Source: Alphaproteobacteria bacterium (GTDB lineage Bacteria; Pseudomonadota; Alphaproteobacteria; Sphingomonadales; Sphingomonadaceae). Taken from it: a stretch of 7,214 bases of DNA. Shown here in pieces: positions 4,446-7,214 of this stretch. Position 1 is the first letter of the stretch. Each line of letters begins with the position of its first letter. A program made the position numbers and the translations under genes. The DNA lies in contig VBAE01000048.1 in the NCBI GenBank assembly GCA_005882415.1, positions 1 through 7,214 on the forward strand, read 5' to 3'. The notes under the pieces were generated by a model. It was not told the origin of the DNA. It saw only the letters and a list, made by a program, of their open reading frames with translations, and ran no database searches.

Positions 4446-6422
4446 TCAGGCCGGGTTGTGCTTGGCGAGGAACTTCTGGATTTCCTCGAGCAGCTGGACC
4501 CGGTCCGCCTCCAGCGGAAGCTGGTGGGTGTTGCGCGGCTGCTCGACGTAAACGAAGTCGACGCCCTCCTTCTTCCCCGCCGCCCTGAGGCCCTTCACCA
4601 GGTCGCGCGACTGGGCGACCGGAACCCGCTCGTCCTTGGCGCCGTGGACGATCATGATCGGGATCGAATATTGCTCCGGATGGTAGGCCGGCGAGACGTT
4701 CCTGAGGTCGGTCGATGCGCCGCCGATGAAGGAGGAGCCGTAGCGGCCGAGATAGTTGCGGTCGTATTTCACCATCGCCGGGATGTCGTGCACGCCCGCG
4801 CCCGAAATGGCGCAGCGATACTTCCCGCCGCCGCGCTGGGCCGCGCGCGAGGCCGCATAGCCGCCATAGGACCAGCCGAACATGCATACGCGCTTCGGGT
4901 CGGCGATCCCGAGCTGGGCGAGGGCGGTGATCGAATCGTCGAGATCGTCCTGCATCCGCGTGCCCCAATTGCCGTCGGCAAGCTCGGTCCACTTCTTCCC
5001 GAAGCCGGTCGAGCCGCGATAATTGGGCTGGACCACCGCATAGCCGAGCTCGGCCAGCGCCTGCGACCAATGGTCCCACTGCTCCATGTCGCGCGCCCAG
5101 GGGCCGCCATGGGGGAGCACGATCAGCGGCAGATTCTTCGCCTCCCGGTGGCGCGGCAAAGTGAGGACGGCCGGGATCTCCTGCCCGTCGCTCGCTTTGT
5201 AGCGGATCGTCTTCACCGGGTTCATCGGCGTGTCCTGGAAGGTCTCGTTCGCCCAGGCGAGGCGGGTGATGTTGCCGGTGCTGCTGTCGTAGAGCAGGTA
5301 GGAGCCAGCCTGGCTCGGCCCGCCGACCTGGACGATCATGCGCTTGCCGTCCGCGTCGCGCGAGGCGATCCGGACATTGCCCTTGCCCAGCCCCTCCTCG
5401 AGCATCTCCTGAATCGATTTGAGCGTCGGGTCGGTCCAGTAATAGGTCAACCGGTCCTCGACCGCGGCGACGCCCATCAGGGCGTTGCGCTCGCGGTTGG
5501 CGATCGGCCCGCCGATATCGTAGCCGGGGCGGGAGAAGACCTTTTTGCCCAGCTCCATCGTCTTCAAGTCAAGCTCGTACAGCTCGTTGAAGCCCGATGC
5601 GTTGCTCATCACCAGCGCCTTGTCGGGCTCGGCGAGGAACAGGCTCGGCACCAGCGAGGAGCCGTAGCGCGACTGCTTCTCGTTGCTCACGGTGCGGAAG
5701 CTGCCGTCGCCGCCGGAGCGATAGAGGATCCTGAGCTTGCCGCTCTCGCGGTCGGTGCTCGTCCCCATGCGGACATTGCCCTCGCCGTCGGCATACCAGG
5801 TCGAGACCAGGGGATTCGGCTTCACCACCGTCTTGTAGCGGCCTGTGAGCACGTCCACTTCGACCACTTCGGGCTGGCTGAAGCCTTCATAGCCATATTC
5901 CTGGCTGATCCGCTCGAGCAGCAGGCGCGGGCTTCCCGAACGCGACTTCCACAGGATTCGCCCGCCCGTGACGGAATTGTCCCAGCCGAGCGGCGTCACC
6001 TTGCCGGTCTTGCGGTTGAAACCGAGCAGCCGCCAGATGTCCGCCTGCTCGCCGTTCATGCTCTGGCGGGAGAAGGCGCGGACGATGAGATTGTCCGCGT
6101 CCGCCCATTCCCAGTCGGCGATGTTGACATTGTCGACCTTGTCGAACTCGCCGTCCTTGCCGATCACCTGCGGCGGCGCGGAGGGGTTGGCGACGTCGAA
6201 TATGGCGAGATACTTCTCACCCTTCGAGCGCACCTTGGCGGCGAAATGGGTGCCGTCGGGCGAGATTTCGGGATCGGTGAGGAAGGGATGCTCGGCGAAC
6301 ACCGCCACCGGAATGACCTTGTTCGCTGCCGGCTTGGCGGCGGGCGCCGCAGCCGCGGCTGCCGGAGCGGCGCCTGCACAGCACATGGCGAGCGCCGAAG
6401 CGGCGAGAAGCAAATGACGCAT
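4446..6422 (-). CDS. Secreted S9-family prolyl oligopeptidase-type serine peptidase
   Basis: A 658-residue protein from the ATG at 6422, numbered from that start. MRHLLLAASALAMCC followed by an Ala-rich run is a Sec signal peptide with a low-complexity Ala/Pro/Lys linker (about 17-34), so the protein is probably periplasmic. The frame extends 14 codons upstream, but those codons come from the leader's inverted repeat, and a GGGGA Shine-Dalgarno lies 8 bases before 6422. Residues about 40-390 look like the beta-propeller, with repeated blade-like ISPDGTHFAAK, ILYRSGGDG and LYELDLKT pieces. The alpha/beta-hydrolase domain follows, with the oxyanion HGGP at 438-441, nucleophile GWSYGG with Ser518, Asp597 in HGAKDERVP, and His633 in NTHQLP. 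The order and spacing match S9 peptidases (DPP-IV/acylaminoacyl-peptidase type), which cleave short peptides, often after Pro. Exact specificity is not readable. Flanking terminators suggest a single-gene transcript. Confidence 0.92.
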   Translation of the reverse strand: MRHLLLAASALAMCCAGAAPAAAAAAPAAKPAANKVIPVAVFAEHPFLTDPEISPDGTHFAAKVRSKGEKYLAIFDVANPSAPPQVIGKDGEFDKVDNVNIADWEWADADNLIVRAFSRQSMNGEQADIWRLLGFNRKTGKVTPLGWDNSVTGGRILWKSRSGSPRLLLERISQEYGYEGFSQPEVVEVDVLTGRYKTVVKPNPLVSTWYADGEGNVRMGTSTDRESGKLRILYRSGGDGSFRTVSNEKQSRYGSSLVPSLFLAEPDKALVMSNASGFNELYELDLKTMELGKKVFSRPGYDIGGPIANRERNALMGVAAVEDRLTYYWTDPTLKSIQEMLEEGLGKGNVRIASRDADGKRMIVQVGGPSQAGSYLLYDSSTGNITRLAWANETFQDTPMNPVKTIRYKASDGQEIPAVLTLPRHREAKNLPLIVLPHGGPWARDMEQWDHWSQALAELGYAVVQPNYRGSTGFGKKWTELADGNWGTRMQDDLDDSITALAQLGIADPKRVCMFGWSYGGYAASRAAQRGGGKYRCAISGAGVHDIPAMVKYDRNYLGRYGSSFIGGASTDLRNVSPAYHPEQYSIPIMIVHGAKDERVPVAQSRDLVKGLRAAGKKEGVDFVYVEQPRNTHQLPLEADRVQLLEEIQKFLAKHNPA

Positions 6423-6438
6423 GCGAATATTCCCCAAA

Positions 6439-6457
6439 CCCTGATCCCGGGACAGGG
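6439..6457. repeat. Near-perfect palindrome in the peptidase leader
   Basis: CCCTGATCCCGGGACAGGG pairs CCCTG with CAGGG around the perfect palindrome TCCCGGGA, with one unpaired base. It sits 17-35 bases upstream of the peptidase ATG (6422), just before the GGGGA ribosome-binding site at 6435-6431. It could be an operator or an mRNA hairpin; nothing in the window decides between these. Confidence 0.45.
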
Positions 6458-6490
6458 GTGGCAAGATTCTTCCGTAAAATCAAGCCAATA

Positions 6491-6523
6491 GAAAAAAGCC
6501 CCGCCGTCTCCGGCGGGGCTTTC
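6491..6523 (-). terminator. Strong intrinsic terminator of hppA (possibly bidirectional)
   Basis: AAAGCCCCGCCG (6495-6506) pairs perfectly with CGGCGGGGCTTT (6511-6522) around a TCTC loop: nine G/C pairs plus three A/T pairs. On the minus strand the stem runs into six T (6497-6492). It lies about 25 bases after the hppA stop codon. On the plus strand only three T follow, so termination in that direction would be weaker. Confidence 0.93.
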
Positions 6524-6547
6524 CGTAGCTAGTCGATGTCCGGCAGA

Positions 6548-7214
6548 TCAGCCGATCGCGCCGTGTCCGGCGAGTGCCGCCAGCAGGAGCAGAGCGACGA
6601 TGTTGGTGATCTTGATCATCGGGTTGACCGCCGGGCCGGCCGTGTCCTTGTAGGGATCGCCGACCGTGTCGCCGGTCACCGCGGCCTTGTGGGCCTCGGA
6701 ACCCTTGCCGCCGTGATTGCCGTCTTCGATATATTTCTTGGCATTGTCCCAGGCGCCGCCGCCCGACGTCATCGAGATGGCGACGAACAGGCCGGAGACG
6801 ATCACGCCGAGCAGCAGGGCGCCCAATGAGGCGAAGCCCTGCTCGCGCCCGGCGATGGCCGAAATGCCGAAGAAGACGACGATCGGAGTCAGTACCGGCA
6901 GAAGCGAGGGGATGATCATCTCGCGGATGGCGGCCTTGGTGACGAGGTCGACGGTCCGGGCGTAGTTGGGACGGCTGGTGCCTTCCATGATGCCGGGGTT
7001 GGAGCGGAACTGCTCGCGAACGTCGATGACGACGTTGCCGGCCGCGCGGCCGACCGCGGTCATCCCCATCGCTCCGAAGAGATAGGGGAGGAGCGCGCCG
7101 AGCAGCAGGCCGACGACGACATAGGGGTTGGACAGCGAGAAATCGATGCCGGCCGGGCCGATGCCGAGCTCGCCCGCGAACTCGCGAAGGTCGGTCGTAT
7201 AGGCGCCGAACAGC
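6548..7214 (-). CDS. hppA: Membrane-bound proton-translocating pyrophosphatase, C-terminal part
   Basis: The frame is open from the window edge to the TGA at 6550-6548, giving 221 visible residues of a family of about 700; the start is outside the window. The ATG at 7069 is internal. Family signatures are clear: AVGRAAGNVVIDVREQFR, then GIMEGTSRPNYARTVDLVTK with REMIIP, then SGLFVAISMTSGGGAWDNAKKYIE. The last conserved acidic motif, GDTVGDPYKDTAGPAVNPMIKI, leads into the terminal membrane helix. About four membrane segments can be seen. The enzyme couples hydrolysis of pyrophosphate to ion pumping (usually protons) across the cytoplasmic membrane. The residue that separates potassium-dependent from potassium-independent types lies upstream of the window, so the type cannot be stated. 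Confidence 0.96.
   Translation of the reverse strand, partial: LFGAYTTDLREFAGELGIGPAGIDFSLSNPYVVVGLLLGALLPYLFGAMGMTAVGRAAGNVVIDVREQFRSNPGIMEGTSRPNYARTVDLVTKAAIREMIIPSLLPVLTPIVVFFGISAIAGREQGFASLGALLLGVIVSGLFVAISMTSGGGAWDNAKKYIEDGNHGGKGSEAHKAAVTGDTVGDPYKDTAGPAVNPMIKITNIVALLLLAALAGHGAIG

Noticed and set aside
6330..6422. Lipoprotein signal in the peptidase (Cys-Cys after LAM)
   Set aside because: Met directly before the Cys does not fit the lipobox, which needs Gly, Ala or Ser there. An ordinary signal peptidase I site in the Ala-rich run is more likely.
6423..6464. Peptidase start at the upstream codon 6464
   Set aside because: The extra 14 residues would spoil the signal peptide and are encoded by the leader palindrome and ribosome-binding site; the ATG at 6422 has the better context.
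4233..6491. 752-codon open frame on the plus strand
   Set aside because: It is antisense to infA and to the whole S9 peptidase gene and crosses both terminators. No domain or ribosome-binding site supports it.
1..7214. CRISPR array, insertion sequence, toxin-antitoxin pair or biosynthetic cluster
   Set aside because: Reading both strands I found no spaced direct repeats, transposase motifs or matching gene pairs; almost all the sequence is accounted for by the eight listed genes.

Overview
This looks like chromosomal DNA from a GC-rich alphaproteobacterium, most plausibly a member of the Sphingomonadales. The inference rests on high GC in third codon positions, on the run infA - maf - short RNase E/G - yacG, and on the protein flavour; no rRNA or complete tRNA is available to test it. 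Every gene I can support lies on the minus strand, so in transcription order the window reads from its right end to its left end. The very long plus-strand open frames (about 660 to 750 codons) are antisense shadows.

Right end, in transcription order: the C-terminal part of a membrane proton-pumping pyrophosphatase (hppA, cut by the window edge at 7214) ends at a strong intrinsic terminator (6491-6523). Next is a secreted S9-family prolyl-oligopeptidase-type peptidase (4446-6422) with an inverted repeat in its leader and its own weaker terminator (4401-4434).

Middle: a compact four-gene cluster, infA (translation initiation factor IF-1), maf (nucleotide pyrophosphatase), a small RNase E/G-type protein and yacG (small zinc protein). 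The gap or overlap between successive genes is +13, -8 and -23 bases, and maf and the RNase gene use GTG and TTG starts. This is a housekeeping operon with probable translational coupling.

Immediately after yacG is a 33-base stretch that matches the 3' half of a tRNA, closest to tRNA-Phe, from variable loop to CCA. It has no 5' half, and a 10-bp inverted repeat and two abutting hairpins surround it. This looks like a broken tRNA gene or an old attachment-site remnant, and is the most unusual feature here.

Left end: lemA and a membrane M48 metalloprotease gene, 15 bases apart, form a membrane-protein pair. The protease runs off the window at base 1 with at least 528 codons visible. It keeps the HExxH zinc motif but has Asp where the family normally has the third zinc ligand, Glu.

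Overall this is mostly ordinary core genome. I do not see a phage, CRISPR, toxin-antitoxin or biosynthetic system. The items worth a second look are the tRNA fragment with its folded surroundings, the zinc-ligand change in the M48 protease, and the reduced RNase E/G protein.
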